From positions 48,590 to 112,589 of IMG/VR virus record IMGVR_UViG_3300025012_000043: 64,000 nt of DNA; one strand, given 5' to 3'. The notes under the pieces are model-generated. The model saw nothing but the letters and a program-made list of their open reading frames with translations. It searched no databases and was not told where the DNA came from. Below, piece after piece: positions 50,426 to 57,969 of this stretch. This DNA is from a virus. The first letter of the stretch is position 1. Each line of letters begins with the position of its first letter. A program made the position numbers and the translations under genes.

Positions 50426-50933
50426 CTTCTATGTCGTTTCTAAAATCGGGCCGATTTAGATATTGGAAAATGTTAAGTTTGTTCTTTTCATACCAACCAA
50501 GTCGTCTATTACAGACACCACACAATAATCCCCTAACTTTATCAGTTTTATGACAATGGTCAACATGAAACACACCCCAATCACCTGGTTTATTAGTACC
50601 ACAAATAGCACAAACATAATCCTGATCCTTTAATATGTCGTTATATTGTTCTAAAGTAATACCATAATTACGTTTTAAATGAGAATTTCTTTTAACTTTC
50701 TTGGCCCCTGGGGTCGCCCTATATTTATTGTTAGCTTCTCTGCCCTTGGGAGTATTACTGTACTTCCTTACAGAATTTCTTATGGCTTTTCTACCCACAG
50801 GAGTCGCTATATATTTTTTGCGCCACTTATTATAACAAACTTTACAGCTAGACTTTAACCCATCCTTCGCATCCTTTCGTTTATAAAATCCACTTTTAGG
50901 TCTCTCAATTTTACACTTACTACAAGTTTTCAT
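50415..50933 (-). CDS. Endonuclease VII-like HNH endonuclease (copy 2)
   Basis: 172 residues from ATG 50933 with AGAGGA upstream. Same plan as the 37732-38307 product: zinc finger (CSKCKIERPK ... CKVCYN), repeats YIATPVGR, YSNTPKGR, YRATPGAK, then YGITLEQYN, YVCAICGTNKPG and FHVDHCHKTDKVRGLLCGVCN. The H-N-H metal residues are present. It also overlaps the end of a small zinc-protein gene. Likely a free-standing homing endonuclease. Confidence 0.85.
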   Translation of the reverse strand: MKTCSKCKIERPKSGFYKRKDAKDGLKSSCKVCYNKWRKKYIATPVGRKAIRNSVRKYSNTPKGREANNKYRATPGAKKVKRNSHLKRNYGITLEQYNDILKDQDYVCAICGTNKPGDWGVFHVDHCHKTDKVRGLLCGVCNRRLGWYEKNKLNIFQYLNRPDFRNDIEDVA

Positions 50934-51180
50934 ATTGTTCCTCTGATCTGAAGTATTGCGATTTAATATCAACCCAACATACCTTACAAATGGCACATCT
51001 TTCCCCTCCTTGTAAATGTGAAACCCTACATATCATACCAGTCCTATAGGGACATTCCACAGTCCCTGGTTCTGGCTTATCTGTGATTACTTTAATGGTC
51101 CCAAAAAATATTGCGATTTCTCCAGCTTGCAATTGTTTCCCACATGCTGCGCAATGACCACAGATCTTGGAAGTTGGCAT
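50920..51180 (-). CDS. Zinc-binding protein, 86 aa
   Basis: Several cysteine pairs: ICGHCAACGKQLQAG, ECPYRTGMICRVSH, RCAICKVCWVD, so at least two zinc sites. GGGGGAG precedes ATG 51180. Its last codons are overlapped by the HNH gene. Unknown role. Confidence 0.65.
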   Translation of the reverse strand: MPTSKICGHCAACGKQLQAGEIAIFFGTIKVITDKPEPGTVECPYRTGMICRVSHLQGGERCAICKVCWVDIKSQYFRSEEQYENL

Positions 51181-51183
51181 ATA

Positions 51184-51471
51184 TTACTCCCCCAATTTAG
51201 TAGATTCCTTGTTCTTGCCATTGGCCTTTTTGAAGATTGTCAAATCTTCTACCTGGGCGTTAAACTCAGCTGTTTCCTTTTTGAGAAGCTCAATCACTTC
51301 ATCAATCTCCTTGGAAATATGGGTGTATTTCTCATCAGATTTGATCTCATCCGCGAAATGTTCATGATAAATAGATTTAGCAGCATTCAGACACTCAGCG
51401 GCCTTAGAAAGCAGACCAGCCTTCTCGAACACGTCCTTTATTGTGATTTTATTAGTATCTGCGATCGTCAT
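51184..51471 (-). CDS. Hypothetical coiled-coil protein, 95 aa
   Basis: Helical and acidic (SKEIDEVIELLKKETAEFNAQ). AAGGAGG precedes ATG 51471. Codon use is more GC-rich than the neighbours. Unknown function. Confidence 0.65.
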   Translation of the reverse strand: MTIADTNKITIKDVFEKAGLLSKAAECLNAAKSIYHEHFADEIKSDEKYTHISKEIDEVIELLKKETAEFNAQVEDLTIFKKANGKNKESTKLGE

Positions 51472-51749
51472 ACGGCAGTCCCCTCCTTAGGATTTGGGTT
51501 AATAGCTGGTGGGAGTTCACGAATGATTGTCTGAAGATAATCCGGTACCTTGGCCAATTCTTTCTTGGTCATTACATCAAAGGTCACGTCTAAATGCATA
51601 ATTTCTTCAAAAATGTGGTATGCTATTTGGTCATTAAATGATACATAATTGCGATTTAATCTGGTCCATTTAAACATATTAGACATCTCTAACCACTCTT
51701 CATATGACAATATTATTGTGATTTTCCCATCTTTCATGCCGGTTTGCAT
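51468..51749 (-). CDS. Hypothetical protein, 93 aa
   Basis: ITIILSYEEWLEMSNMFKWT, then a helical middle and a Pro-rich end. ATG 51749 overlaps the zinc-finger gene by 16 bases; ATG 51737 is an alternative. Unknown. Confidence 0.6.
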   Translation of the reverse strand: MQTGMKDGKITIILSYEEWLEMSNMFKWTRLNRNYVSFNDQIAYHIFEEIMHLDVTFDVMTKKELAKVPDYLQTIIRELPPAINPNPKEGTAV

Positions 51750-52015
51750 TTGTGCTCCTTTTCTTCATCGATCTCAAGTAGTTTATTAGTAATTATATAA
51801 CACACATCATCAATGGTAGCCATATTTATACCATGTATCACCCGCAAATGTTCACGAATACGTGAACCTTCTATAGCATATTCTGATCCCTCATGATCAT
51901 TACTATGTGGGAGACTATGTGGTATGAAATCCCCACACAAACGACACTCCCATCCTTCTTCATCATTGTTATCTTCACATAGCTCGGCAATAATCACATC
52001 CACATTATGCTCCAT
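51734..52015 (-). CDS. Single C2H2 zinc-finger protein, 93 aa
   Basis: WECRLCGDFIPH ... REHLRVIHGI is a long-loop C2H2 finger, related in pattern to the 36397-36585 and 52585-52869 products. Acidic N-terminus and C-terminal helix flank the finger. Function unknown. Confidence 0.65.
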   Translation of the reverse strand: MEHNVDVIIAELCEDNNDEEGWECRLCGDFIPHSLPHSNDHEGSEYAIEGSRIREHLRVIHGINMATIDDVCYIITNKLLEIDEEKEHKCKPA

Positions 52016-52133
52016 CGATACTCCTTATATGCCAATTAATATAAACCAATATTTCACGTGCTGTTTTCTCTCTAGTAATCGCATTTCCTTTGTACGATAG
52101 CTCAACTTGATATAGGTACTCTTTTCTTTTCAT
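52005..52133 (-). CDS. Hypothetical protein, 42 aa
   Basis: MKRKEYLYQVELSYKGNAIT... ends RSIDGA. The ATG shares a base with the upstream TAA (TAATG). Basic strand-helix protein filling the space between two genes. Confidence 0.55.
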   Translation of the reverse strand: MKRKEYLYQVELSYKGNAITREKTAREILVYINWHIRSIDGA

Positions 52134-52588
52134 TATGGTAACTCACTGGCAGATGGTACAGCACATTTACATGGTACATGTGGCTGACCACATCCACAAG
52201 TATTTGCGGCTTGTTCCGCCTCTTCCTCTTCCTTCATCATTTCTGCCACTTCCTCATTAGTGGCAACATTTTTATTTAATTCCTCCGTCCAATCATACCT
52301 ATGGAAATCCTCAACAGTATTCATATTAACATTTTCGTGCTCAGTGTGTATTTTTTCTAGCGATTTCACAACTTTTTCATCAATATCAATCATAATCGGT
52401 ATCATCTTCTTATATACCAAGCGTTCATTCTCTTGTAATTCAGTTTCCAGGGTCTCCATATGTTCCCTGGCCATACGGACAAACTTACGCATTAATTTCC
52501 ATTCAGCAGTAGTAAATTTTACATCTATTTCTGGTAGTGGAAATGGTGCTAATGATTCAACAATAACCTGTTCAAGCATGGCTTTCAT
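52133..52588 (-). CDS. Hypothetical coiled-coil protein with Cys-rich tail, 151 aa
   Basis: Long charged helices (REHMETLETELQENERLVYK), a Glu-rich segment, then CGCGQPHVPCKCAVP, a cluster of cysteines and His that could bind metal. GGAGG precedes ATG 52588. Unknown function. Confidence 0.65.
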   Translation of the reverse strand: MKAMLEQVIVESLAPFPLPEIDVKFTTAEWKLMRKFVRMAREHMETLETELQENERLVYKKMIPIMIDIDEKVVKSLEKIHTEHENVNMNTVEDFHRYDWTEELNKNVATNEEVAEMMKEEEEAEQAANTCGCGQPHVPCKCAVPSASELP

Positions 52589-52869
52589 TTTACCTCCAGT
52601 ATTTTTTTGAGAGCCTCATAAAGAGACATTGTTGGTTTACCCATAGATTCGTTTATTTCCCACCCACTTTTATAATCACTTTGCTGCAATGTTTTGGTCT
52701 TAATATGATGAGCATCTCGTAAATGTAAGAATATCTGTTCATCAGTATATTTAAAATCCTTATCGTCACATCCCCGATTCTTCCATCCATTACATAGACA
52801 ACACGCCCACGTACCATCTGGTTCTCTACTAGCTACTTTTTCTATATTAGTACCATCATATTTACTCAT
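52585..52869 (-). CDS. Single C2H2 zinc-finger protein, 94 aa
   Basis: WACCLCNGW ... FLHLRDAHHI gives a C2H2 finger with a long loop, third member of the window's finger family. C-terminal helix (LYEALKKILEV). Overlaps both neighbours by 4-8 bases. Confidence 0.65.
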   Translation of the reverse strand: MSKYDGTNIEKVASREPDGTWACCLCNGWKNRGCDDKDFKYTDEQIFLHLRDAHHIKTKTLQQSDYKSGWEINESMGKPTMSLYEALKKILEVK

Positions 52870-53152
52870 TTCCTATCATACCAGATGGAGGAATTTTTGG
52901 TGTTATTATTGATGGTGATGTTGCCAAATCAGCCTCAATAGTCACAGGCTCATTTATCGTCACCCAATCAGTACCAACCATATCAGCCTCCGAAACGATA
53001 AGCCTTGGTATGCTACCATCCTCCTCATGGATTTTTAACAATCCTTCATGAAGGAAGATATAAATTTCCTGATTATCCCATTCTAACTTAGTAACTTTGT
53101 TGCCCTCAATAATCTCTCTAATCGCAGACGGAAAATTCATTATTCTTTGCAT
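52862..53152 (-). CDS. DUF2829 / Tad2-like protein
   Basis: 96 residues. NFPSAIREIIEGNKVTKLEW, then IYIFLHEG and IVSEADMVGTDWVTI match the DUF2829 layout (F-x-x-A-I-x-x-x-x-x-G-x-x-V-x-R-x-x-W ... L-x-S-x-x-D-x-x-A-x-D-W). Some DUF2829 proteins (Tad2) sequester the Thoeris defence signal, but many family members have no tested role. GGGAGGG precedes ATG 53152. The C-terminus is an extra Pro/Ile-rich tail. Confidence 0.65.
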   Translation of the reverse strand: MQRIMNFPSAIREIIEGNKVTKLEWDNQEIYIFLHEGLLKIHEEDGSIPRLIVSEADMVGTDWVTINEPVTIEADLATSPSIITPKIPPSGMIGNE

Positions 53153-53166
53153 CTTATCCCTCCCAT

Positions 53167-53502
53167 TCAGCTTTGAACTATTTGCTCTACTTCAACATGA
53201 ATGATTTTTACTATATGCACCAATCTAAGTAATGTTCCTTGATTTTCCTTATCATCTTTCCATTTCTTTTGTGTAATACGAAAGCACCGCATACCAATAT
53301 CTTCATTTAGAAAACAAGGAAATCCATATTTATCCCATCCTCTACAACCGGCTTCGTACACTTCTTTTGGTTGATTATCATAATTTACGGTCGTCCATTT
53401 CTTTGAATAATGGCTACTAGGATCTAACGTCCTCCATTGGAGTTGATAGAAATCTTGGTCAATAGTATCTTTCTCTATTCTATTGACTTTAAACTTTACC
53501 AT
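53167..53502 (-). CDS. Hypothetical protein, 111 aa
   Basis: MVKFKVNRIEKDTIDQDFYQ, beta-rich with YEAGCRGWDKYGFPCFLN. GGGAGG precedes ATG 53502. Unknown function, directly upstream of the DUF2829 gene. Confidence 0.65.
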   Translation of the reverse strand: MVKFKVNRIEKDTIDQDFYQLQWRTLDPSSHYSKKWTTVNYDNQPKEVYEAGCRGWDKYGFPCFLNEDIGMRCFRITQKKWKDDKENQGTLLRLVHIVKIIHVEVEQIVQS

Positions 53503-53504
53503 CC

Positions 53505-53702
53505 TTATTCCTCCCATTCATGTATTATTTCAGTGTCTATATGGTGAGTATCTACCAGCCCTTCTGGGTAAAGACTAATAGGTATGTTACTACATAACGC
53601 TCTTTCAAGAAAGTTATCAATGGAATCACCTATCGTGTGCCCAACAACACCACCCACAACTATACTAATAGTAACTTTCACTACTGCCTTAGTAGTAGAC
53701 AT
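53505..53702 (-). CDS. Small membrane-associated protein, 65 aa
   Basis: MSTTKAVVKVTISIVVGGVV, a glycine-rich hydrophobic helix, then a soluble part ending TEIIHEWEE. ATG 53702 has AAGG upstream and overlaps the previous TAA by one base. Unknown. Confidence 0.6.
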   Translation of the reverse strand: MSTTKAVVKVTISIVVGGVVGHTIGDSIDNFLERALCSNIPISLYPEGLVDTHHIDTEIIHEWEE

Positions 53703-53995
53703 TAAGCTACCTTTTTCAATACTTTCATTGTACGAGTAACACGATGTCCGACCCAACTCTTTGGTAAGAAACACACAAAACATCGAGCGCGAGCGTATTT
53801 TCCTAATTTATAGACTACAGTGGTTGGGGTCCAATATAAACCGTATGTACACTCACAAACACGTAGTACACCCTTTCTACTTAATTTGTATGTTACAACA
53901 TATTCATCCCAATTTTTAGGAATCCTGGCTCCAGTGCCCCTAAATATTTCATCTATGCCAACTCCAGAACCAGCACGGTTACCCCTTTTCCGCAC
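53702..53995 (-). CDS. Hypothetical beta-rich protein, 97 aa, GTG start
   Basis: Contains YVVTYKLSRKGVLRVCECTY and CFLPKSWVGH. The Y-x-V-T-Y-K-L strand and the later F-x-P-x-S-W turn recur in 59167-59457, and more weakly in 60418-60858, indicating a small paralogous family. GTG 53995 is the only available start and lacks a clear Shine-Dalgarno. Confidence 0.6.
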   Translation of the reverse strand: MRKRGNRAGSGVGIDEIFRGTGARIPKNWDEYVVTYKLSRKGVLRVCECTYGLYWTPTTVVYKLGKYARARCFVCFLPKSWVGHRVTRTMKVLKKVA

Positions 53996-54063
53996 TGAAT
54001 GAAAAGAGAACCGTTATCATATTGTTTAACTATCTGACTTACTACCTTAATTCTTGGTGTCAT
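53953..54063 (-). CDS. Tiny ORF, 36 aa
   Basis: MTPRIKVVSQIVKQYDNGSL..., with GGAGGAGGAAG upstream, but that purine run is also the Glu-rich tail codons of the previous gene. Overlaps both neighbours. Might couple translation of the GTG-started gene downstream. Confidence 0.35.
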   Translation of the reverse strand: MTPRIKVVSQIVKQYDNGSLFIQCGKGVTVLVLELA

Positions 54064-54406
54064 TTTCTTCCTCCTCCTCTGATCCATCAAGTTTATAGAA
54101 ACACCTGGGACAACAATTTCCAAACAGTTCTTTCTTTACTTCTTCCCAATCTTTCCAAGTCTTGGTAGCTTCTCCAGATTCAATCTCTTTTACCATCTCC
54201 TCTAATTCAAGCATCTCCTTGGTTTTAATTGGTTTAGTAATCCTGATACGAATACCAATACCCAATAATATTAATTCAAGTTCCCACGCACCCAACATAA
54301 TATCATTTTCATATGCAAATTGGATGAGAGCCAAATTCCAATTAGTCCAATTATACTTACCAAAAAGCTGCGCCCATTCATTAATAAAATTAGCATAAAC
54401 TTTCAT
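54047..54406 (-). CDS. Hypothetical protein with CxxC, 119 aa
   Basis: Helical N-terminus (INEWAQLFGKYNWTNWNLAL), middle helix and C-terminal CCPRCFYKLDG followed by a Glu-rich tail. ATGA overlap with the previous stop. Unknown. Confidence 0.65.
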   Translation of the reverse strand: MKVYANFINEWAQLFGKYNWTNWNLALIQFAYENDIMLGAWELELILLGIGIRIRITKPIKTKEMLELEEMVKEIESGEATKTWKDWEEVKKELFGNCCPRCFYKLDGSEEEEENDTKN

Positions 54407-54534
54407 TTATATCTCCTATATTTCTCCTTTATTTTACGAACCGCAGTACACTGGGAATATTTCTTGTCCCAATCTGATGGGTCACCATCATGGCGTGGGT
54501 CTAGACCAATGAACGGTTCTAATTCTTTCCACAT
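54403..54534 (-). CDS. Hypothetical protein, 43 aa
   Basis: MWKELEPFIGLDPRHDGDPS... ends KIKEKYRRYK. Trp/Asp-rich start and basic tail. It fits exactly between neighbours, overlapping 54519-54890 by 16 bases and sharing ATGA with the next. Confidence 0.55.
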   Translation of the reverse strand: MWKELEPFIGLDPRHDGDPSDWDKKYSQCTAVRKIKEKYRRYK

Positions 54535-54890
54535 ATTTTTTTAGTATTATTTATTAGCACTCTTTTAAAATCAGTGATTAATTTATCAATACCTGCGAAC
54601 TCTTCAAATGACATATCTACTGCGGCTCTTAATTCCTTCTCCTCCTTTAACATATTCCTCCTCATTGGTATTATTTCCTGCCGCAAAATAGGGTCAAAAA
54701 ACTTCCCCTTATTTTCATCTATTAACCTTATAATGCGTTCCTTTAATTTGTGATTATATTTTCTTATATTTTTTATATTATAACGTATTTCTTTTAATCT
54801 AGCTTCTTTGGTAAACATAAATGGAAACCTTATTCTATCCATTTCCTCGTACTCTTTTATGGTCGGATGAATTATTTTATATGTCGTCAA
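54519..54890 (-). CDS. Hypothetical helical protein, 123 aa
   Basis: Charged helical protein (KEARLKEIRYNIKNIRKYNH ... LKEEKELRAAVDMSFEEFAG). Long helix pair, possibly coiled coil. Unknown function. Confidence 0.65.
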   Translation of the reverse strand: MTTYKIIHPTIKEYEEMDRIRFPFMFTKEARLKEIRYNIKNIRKYNHKLKERIIRLIDENKGKFFDPILRQEIIPMRRNMLKEEKELRAAVDMSFEEFAGIDKLITDFKRVLINNTKKICGKN

Positions 54891-55308
54891 TTATACCTTC
54901 CTCCTCTTCATCCTTCAACTCTTCTTCCATTAATGCCCTAACAGCATCCTTAAAGCATTTATTCATATCAACCATATGTTGCGATATACCAATCGATCTT
55001 TCTCCCCATTCAACATTATCAGATAACGTTTTATGAAATAAGAAGGCCCTAGCTATATTATCTATCTCCTTTTTAGATAAAATACATTCCTTAATGTTGG
55101 TATTTACCATTGATCCAAGTGTAACAATATTCATAGCTGACTGTCTTTGACGCTTCAATTTCTCTACTGCGGCACCCAAAGGTTCCTTTTGGTCTGGTTT
55201 AAACTGTATATAACTATCAATCCCACCAACTAAAGCAGCAAGCTCATCAAATGGTAAAATAGCCTCATTAAGTTTCTCCTTCACCCCTCTCATCAATGTC
55301 CAATCCAT
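54877..55308 (-). CDS. Hypothetical helical protein, 143 aa
   Basis: Segments FDELAALVGGIDSYIQF and NIKECILSKKEIDNIARAFL resemble parts of the next upstream protein (55268-55615), suggesting distant paralogues. Acidic C-terminus. Unknown. Confidence 0.65.
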   Translation of the reverse strand: MDWTLMRGVKEKLNEAILPFDELAALVGGIDSYIQFKPDQKEPLGAAVEKLKRQRQSAMNIVTLGSMVNTNIKECILSKKEIDNIARAFLFHKTLSDNVEWGERSIGISQHMVDMNKCFKDAVRALMEEELKDEEEEGIIDDI

Positions 55309-55615
55309 ACTTATTTGCCCTCCCTTTAAGTCTGTGAATGATTCGGTTGATTGTGTGATAATTTGACGTACCTTCCTGCATATTAAGTTTATATAACAAG
55401 ACAGCCCTAATTATCAAACGAAATTGTTCCTCATATAATAAATAATCTCCAGAAACTAGGACTGCTGTATTATCGATTTCTATTATTTCTTTTGGTCTAA
55501 ACTGTTTATATATCCGCAATGCATCATTAATTAATACCTTTTCAGTGGACATCATTAAAGGCATTACTATTATTTGTTTATTTAAAAATAACGACTTTAA
55601 ATCGCCAACGATCAT
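55268..55615 (-). CDS. Hypothetical helical protein, 115 aa
   Basis: Begins MIVGDLKSLFLNKQIIVMPL; the helix FRLIIRAVLLYKLNMQEG parallels IARAFLFHKTL in the neighbour. Basic C-terminus. Overlaps the neighbour by 41 bases. Unknown. Confidence 0.6.
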   Translation of the reverse strand: MIVGDLKSLFLNKQIIVMPLMMSTEKVLINDALRIYKQFRPKEIIEIDNTAVLVSGDYLLYEEQFRLIIRAVLLYKLNMQEGTSNYHTINRIIHRLKGRANKYGLDIDERGEGET

Positions 55616-55812
55616 TAGTCCACCGATAGGTAAACTTTGTTACCCTTAATATGTGTTATTAAGCCAAAACACTCATGAAATACTTCATTAAATGAAGGAC
55701 CATTAATATAATCACTCCCACACTTACATAGGCTACATATGTGATTATGTTTATTCCTGGCTCTAAATGATTTCTCACATTTTAGACAGCGCCTAGTCAG
55801 CTTTTTACTCAT
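55615..55812 (-). CDS. Small zinc-finger protein, 65 aa
   Basis: MSKKLTRRCLKCEKSFRARN, CSLCKCGSDYI: two cysteine pairs forming a ribbon like C4-type transcription regulators. GGAGGAG precedes ATG 55812. C-terminus is beta-rich. Unknown role. Confidence 0.7.
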   Translation of the reverse strand: MSKKLTRRCLKCEKSFRARNKHNHICSLCKCGSDYINGPSFNEVFHECFGLITHIKGNKVYLSVD

Positions 55813-56344
55813 CAAACTCCTCCTTGTCATCAAATATGGGAAGTTTATACTTATTGCTTCCATTATAATTTATATCAGATGATAATATGTCATATTGCTC
55901 ATCTATGAAATGATCAATATTATCTTTGAGTTCCATCATCATATGAATATTAACCAAATCTTTATATTTATCTGGGATAAACCTTCTCACTATATATAGG
56001 GCAATTATCGATTTATACGCTAATTGATCCAAACTATCAGCGGCATGTTTATACTTTCCTATATCATCTTCTAATGTGCATATTTCATCACTTTTGTCTT
56101 TAATTTCATCTTTATATTCATCAATCTCAGTTTTAAAATCTCTAACTTCTTCTTCAAGATTATCTACTTGTCCCTCTAAATTTTGCCCCTCATCAACCAA
56201 TTGTTCATTCCTGTCTTTTAATTCTTTAATCTCCTGGTTTTTATCACATACTTCATTAATTAACTGATCAATTTTATCCTCTAAAGCATCAATATCCATC
56301 AAGCCAAATCCAAAAAATAATTGTCTAAAGACAGGTTTTGACAT
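55805..56344 (-). CDS. Coiled-coil protein, 179 aa
   Basis: Residues about 15-100 form a continuous heptad-rich coiled coil (LEDKIDQLINEVCDKNQEIK ... VDNLEEEVRDFKTEIDEYK); the C-terminus is helical and acidic. ATG 56344 chosen because GGTGGG lies upstream; an earlier start at 56404 is possible. Structural or scaffolding role inferred. Confidence 0.7.
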   Translation of the reverse strand: MSKPVFRQLFFGFGLMDIDALEDKIDQLINEVCDKNQEIKELKDRNEQLVDEGQNLEGQVDNLEEEVRDFKTEIDEYKDEIKDKSDEICTLEDDIGKYKHAADSLDQLAYKSIIALYIVRRFIPDKYKDLVNIHMMMELKDNIDHFIDEQYDILSSDINYNGSNKYKLPIFDDKEEFDE

Positions 56345-56404
56345 TTTCCCACCTAGATCTCCTTCATAGATATTTATGACATATATTGGGGATAAATAAC
56401 TCAT

Positions 56405-56504
56405 AGGCTAGGGTGCCTATGTTGCCCGATACTGGTGCCGCATTGCGCGGTTGTAGTTGTGGGCTGGCCGGGTATTTATCCGCCCCCGGCCAAGGCGGTG
56501 ATAC
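56405..56504. other. GC-rich intergenic segment
   Basis: About 100 bases much richer in G+C than the surroundings, following the GC-rich gene 56505-56861. It includes the hairpin at 56465-56492. I find no tRNA cloverleaf and no coding frame on the minus strand. Confidence 0.45.
56465..56492 (-). terminator. 8-bp GC hairpin after the 56505-56861 gene
   Basis: TGGCCGGG pairs with CCCGGCCA around a 12-base loop. It follows the stop of the upstream gene. No U tract. Possible terminator or transcript stabiliser. Confidence 0.4.
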
Positions 56505-56861
56505 TTACGCTACCGATTTGAACCCAAGCGCATCCAGGACCTTCTCTTCACTGATGTCATTAAGCTCGACTGGAAGATTGAGCTCCCACTTGGCAAGCTC
56601 TTGCTTGGTCTTCCGTGTCACACTGAGTTGCGCGGTCAGGTTTTCGGTGTTCACGGAAAAGTAAATCGGAACTTTCCGTGTCGGATCTTGGGAGTGACTG
56701 ACCAGCATCCACACCCATTTCCCATTTTTCTCCTTGGGCTCATGAAACTGACCAAGCTTAGCGGGACCAACATGCAAAAGCTTCATCACCCGTACCAACA
56801 TCCGCTTGGCCGTCGCAAACTTGAGGTCTTTCTGCTGCACTCTGGTCACTGTCGCTTGCAT
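56505..56861 (-). CDS. Hypothetical protein with GC-rich codons, 118 aa
   Basis: MQATVTRVQQKDLKFATAKR; soluble alpha/beta protein with KWVWMLVSHSQDPTRKVPIY. AAGGAG precedes ATG 56861. G+C at third codon positions is far higher than in neighbouring genes, suggesting recent transfer or high expression. Unknown family. Confidence 0.75.
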   Translation of the reverse strand: MQATVTRVQQKDLKFATAKRMLVRVMKLLHVGPAKLGQFHEPKEKNGKWVWMLVSHSQDPTRKVPIYFSVNTENLTAQLSVTRKTKQELAKWELNLPVELNDISEEKVLDALGFKSVA

Positions 56862-56918
56862 AATAAGCTCTCCTTTTGCGGGATAACCCGCCTGTGTGTG
56901 TGCGTCGCACAATCACCC

Positions 56919-57038
56919 TTATTTCTTTCTAAAGATCTCAGCAGTTAGCTTGTCTATGACAAGCCGCAATACAAATAGCACTTCCATATATTCACGGTCT
57001 CTTTCAAAAACAATACATTTACTACAGCCCTTACACAA
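56919..57038 (-). CDS. Small zinc-knuckle protein, 39 aa, TTG start
   Basis: TTG 57038 with GGGGGT upstream; reads MCKGCSKCIVFERDREYMEV... ending IFRKK. C-x-x-C-x-x-C at the N-terminus then a helix. The frame stays open to TAA 56919 and looks protein-like. Confidence 0.5.
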   Translation of the reverse strand: MCKGCSKCIVFERDREYMEVLFVLRLVIDKLTAEIFRKK

Positions 57039-57054
57039 TATTTACACCCCCAAT

Positions 57055-57273
57055 TCATATTTGCTCATTATTACTTTGCCCCTTTCTACCAGGACGAGCA
57101 GCCTGGTGAGTTAACCTCGCATCTCCAAGCATTTCGTATATATTACAGATAGTATTTAACAATAGCTTCTGGCCAAATATTAACTTAAATTCATATACAA
57201 ATAAATACGCGGCTCCAATATCAGAATGTGTCGCAATTAAGTATTGATAATGATCACATTTCTCCTGTGCCAT
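57055..57273 (-). CDS. Small helical protein, 72 aa
   Basis: MAQEKCDHYQYLIATHSDIG ... LLLNTICNIYEMLGDARL, the two-helix plan with a basic tail (RPGRKGQ). Overlaps the upstream gene. Unknown. Confidence 0.6.
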   Translation of the reverse strand: MAQEKCDHYQYLIATHSDIGAAYLFVYEFKLIFGQKLLLNTICNIYEMLGDARLTHQAARPGRKGQSNNEQI

Positions 57274-57448
57274 ATACTTCTTCAACAATCTTAATGGATT
57301 TGTCTATTAAATCACGAAATTTGTCTTTCATAGATATGGGTACACTTATCTTAAACCTAACCCCTGATCTATGATCACACAACACTAAACAAGTGGTATT
57401 TGTATATTCGATATTTATCCTATATTTACTAAGCTGGGTATCATCCAT
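57254..57448 (-). CDS. Hypothetical protein, 64 aa
   Basis: MDDTQLSKYRINIEYTNTTC, beta-rich with VRFKISVPISMKDKFRD then a helix. ATG 57448 overlaps the previous stop (ATGGATGA). A longer frame from 57586 would lie inside the upstream gene. Unknown. Confidence 0.55.
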   Translation of the reverse strand: MDDTQLSKYRINIEYTNTTCLVLCDHRSGVRFKISVPISMKDKFRDLIDKSIKIVEEVYGTGEM

Positions 57449-57728
57449 TTTGGCTTTTTGTCCTCCGCTGGGCTTTGTCCCACACTTCCCTGTTAATAGA
57501 TGTAATAATTTTCCTGTTATGTTGTTCATATATTTCAAATAAATCCTGCTTTGGTATGTGAGTACCCAAACATTTAAATAAACCATCTATTTGATCTTGT
57601 TGTGTTATTCCACTACACAGATTGCCACATAATACACATTTAATATATAGTGTATCATTTTTAAATACCATGATGCCAATTGTCACAATTATATACTTCT
57701 TCTGCATGTGGGTGGCTAATGTTAACAT
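57441..57728 (-). CDS. Hypothetical protein with CxxC, 95 aa
   Basis: MLTLATHMQKKYIIVTIGIM, with a C-V-L-C-G-N-L-C cluster (YIKCVLCGNLCSG) and a helical, basic C-terminus. GGAGG lies close to ATG 57728. Unknown. Confidence 0.6.
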   Translation of the reverse strand: MLTLATHMQKKYIIVTIGIMVFKNDTLYIKCVLCGNLCSGITQQDQIDGLFKCLGTHIPKQDLFEIYEQHNRKIITSINREVWDKAQRRTKSQNG

Positions 57729-57747
57729 CATGCCTCCAATAAATTTT

Positions 57748-57780
57748 GAGGGCAATGGGTATAGTATACCCATTGCCCTC
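57748..57780 (-). terminator. 33-bp perfect palindrome upstream of the 57441-57728 gene
   Basis: GAGGGCAATGGGTATA and its exact complement surround one base. The 16-bp stem lies 20 bases before the start of the gene. It could end transcripts from the right, act as attenuator, or bind a dimeric protein. No U tract on the minus strand. Confidence 0.6.
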
Positions 57781-57788
57781 ACTACCAA

Positions 57789-57969
57789 TCTACCAATAGT
57801 GAAAGAGCTTGGTTAACCCACGCAATTAACCTAAGATTTTTAACCTTAAATCATAATCATAATCTATAAGACTTAACTAGCACCTATATAGAGCCCATGT
57901 ATTAATTGTACATGGGGTATTTGTTCTTTAATTGTTGTTAACTTTTATGTCCCATATATGCACCTCACT
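57789..57969. other. Intergenic region with small inverted repeat
   Basis: No gene seen. CCCATGT (57894-57900) and ACATGGG (57910-57916) form a 7-bp inverted repeat with a nine-base loop, an operator-sized element. The surrounding sequence is AT-rich and could contain a promoter for the genes to the left. Confidence 0.35.

Noticed and set aside
56405-56504. tRNA or structured RNA gene in the GC-rich spacer
   Set aside because: No cloverleaf could be drawn; only one hairpin is evident.
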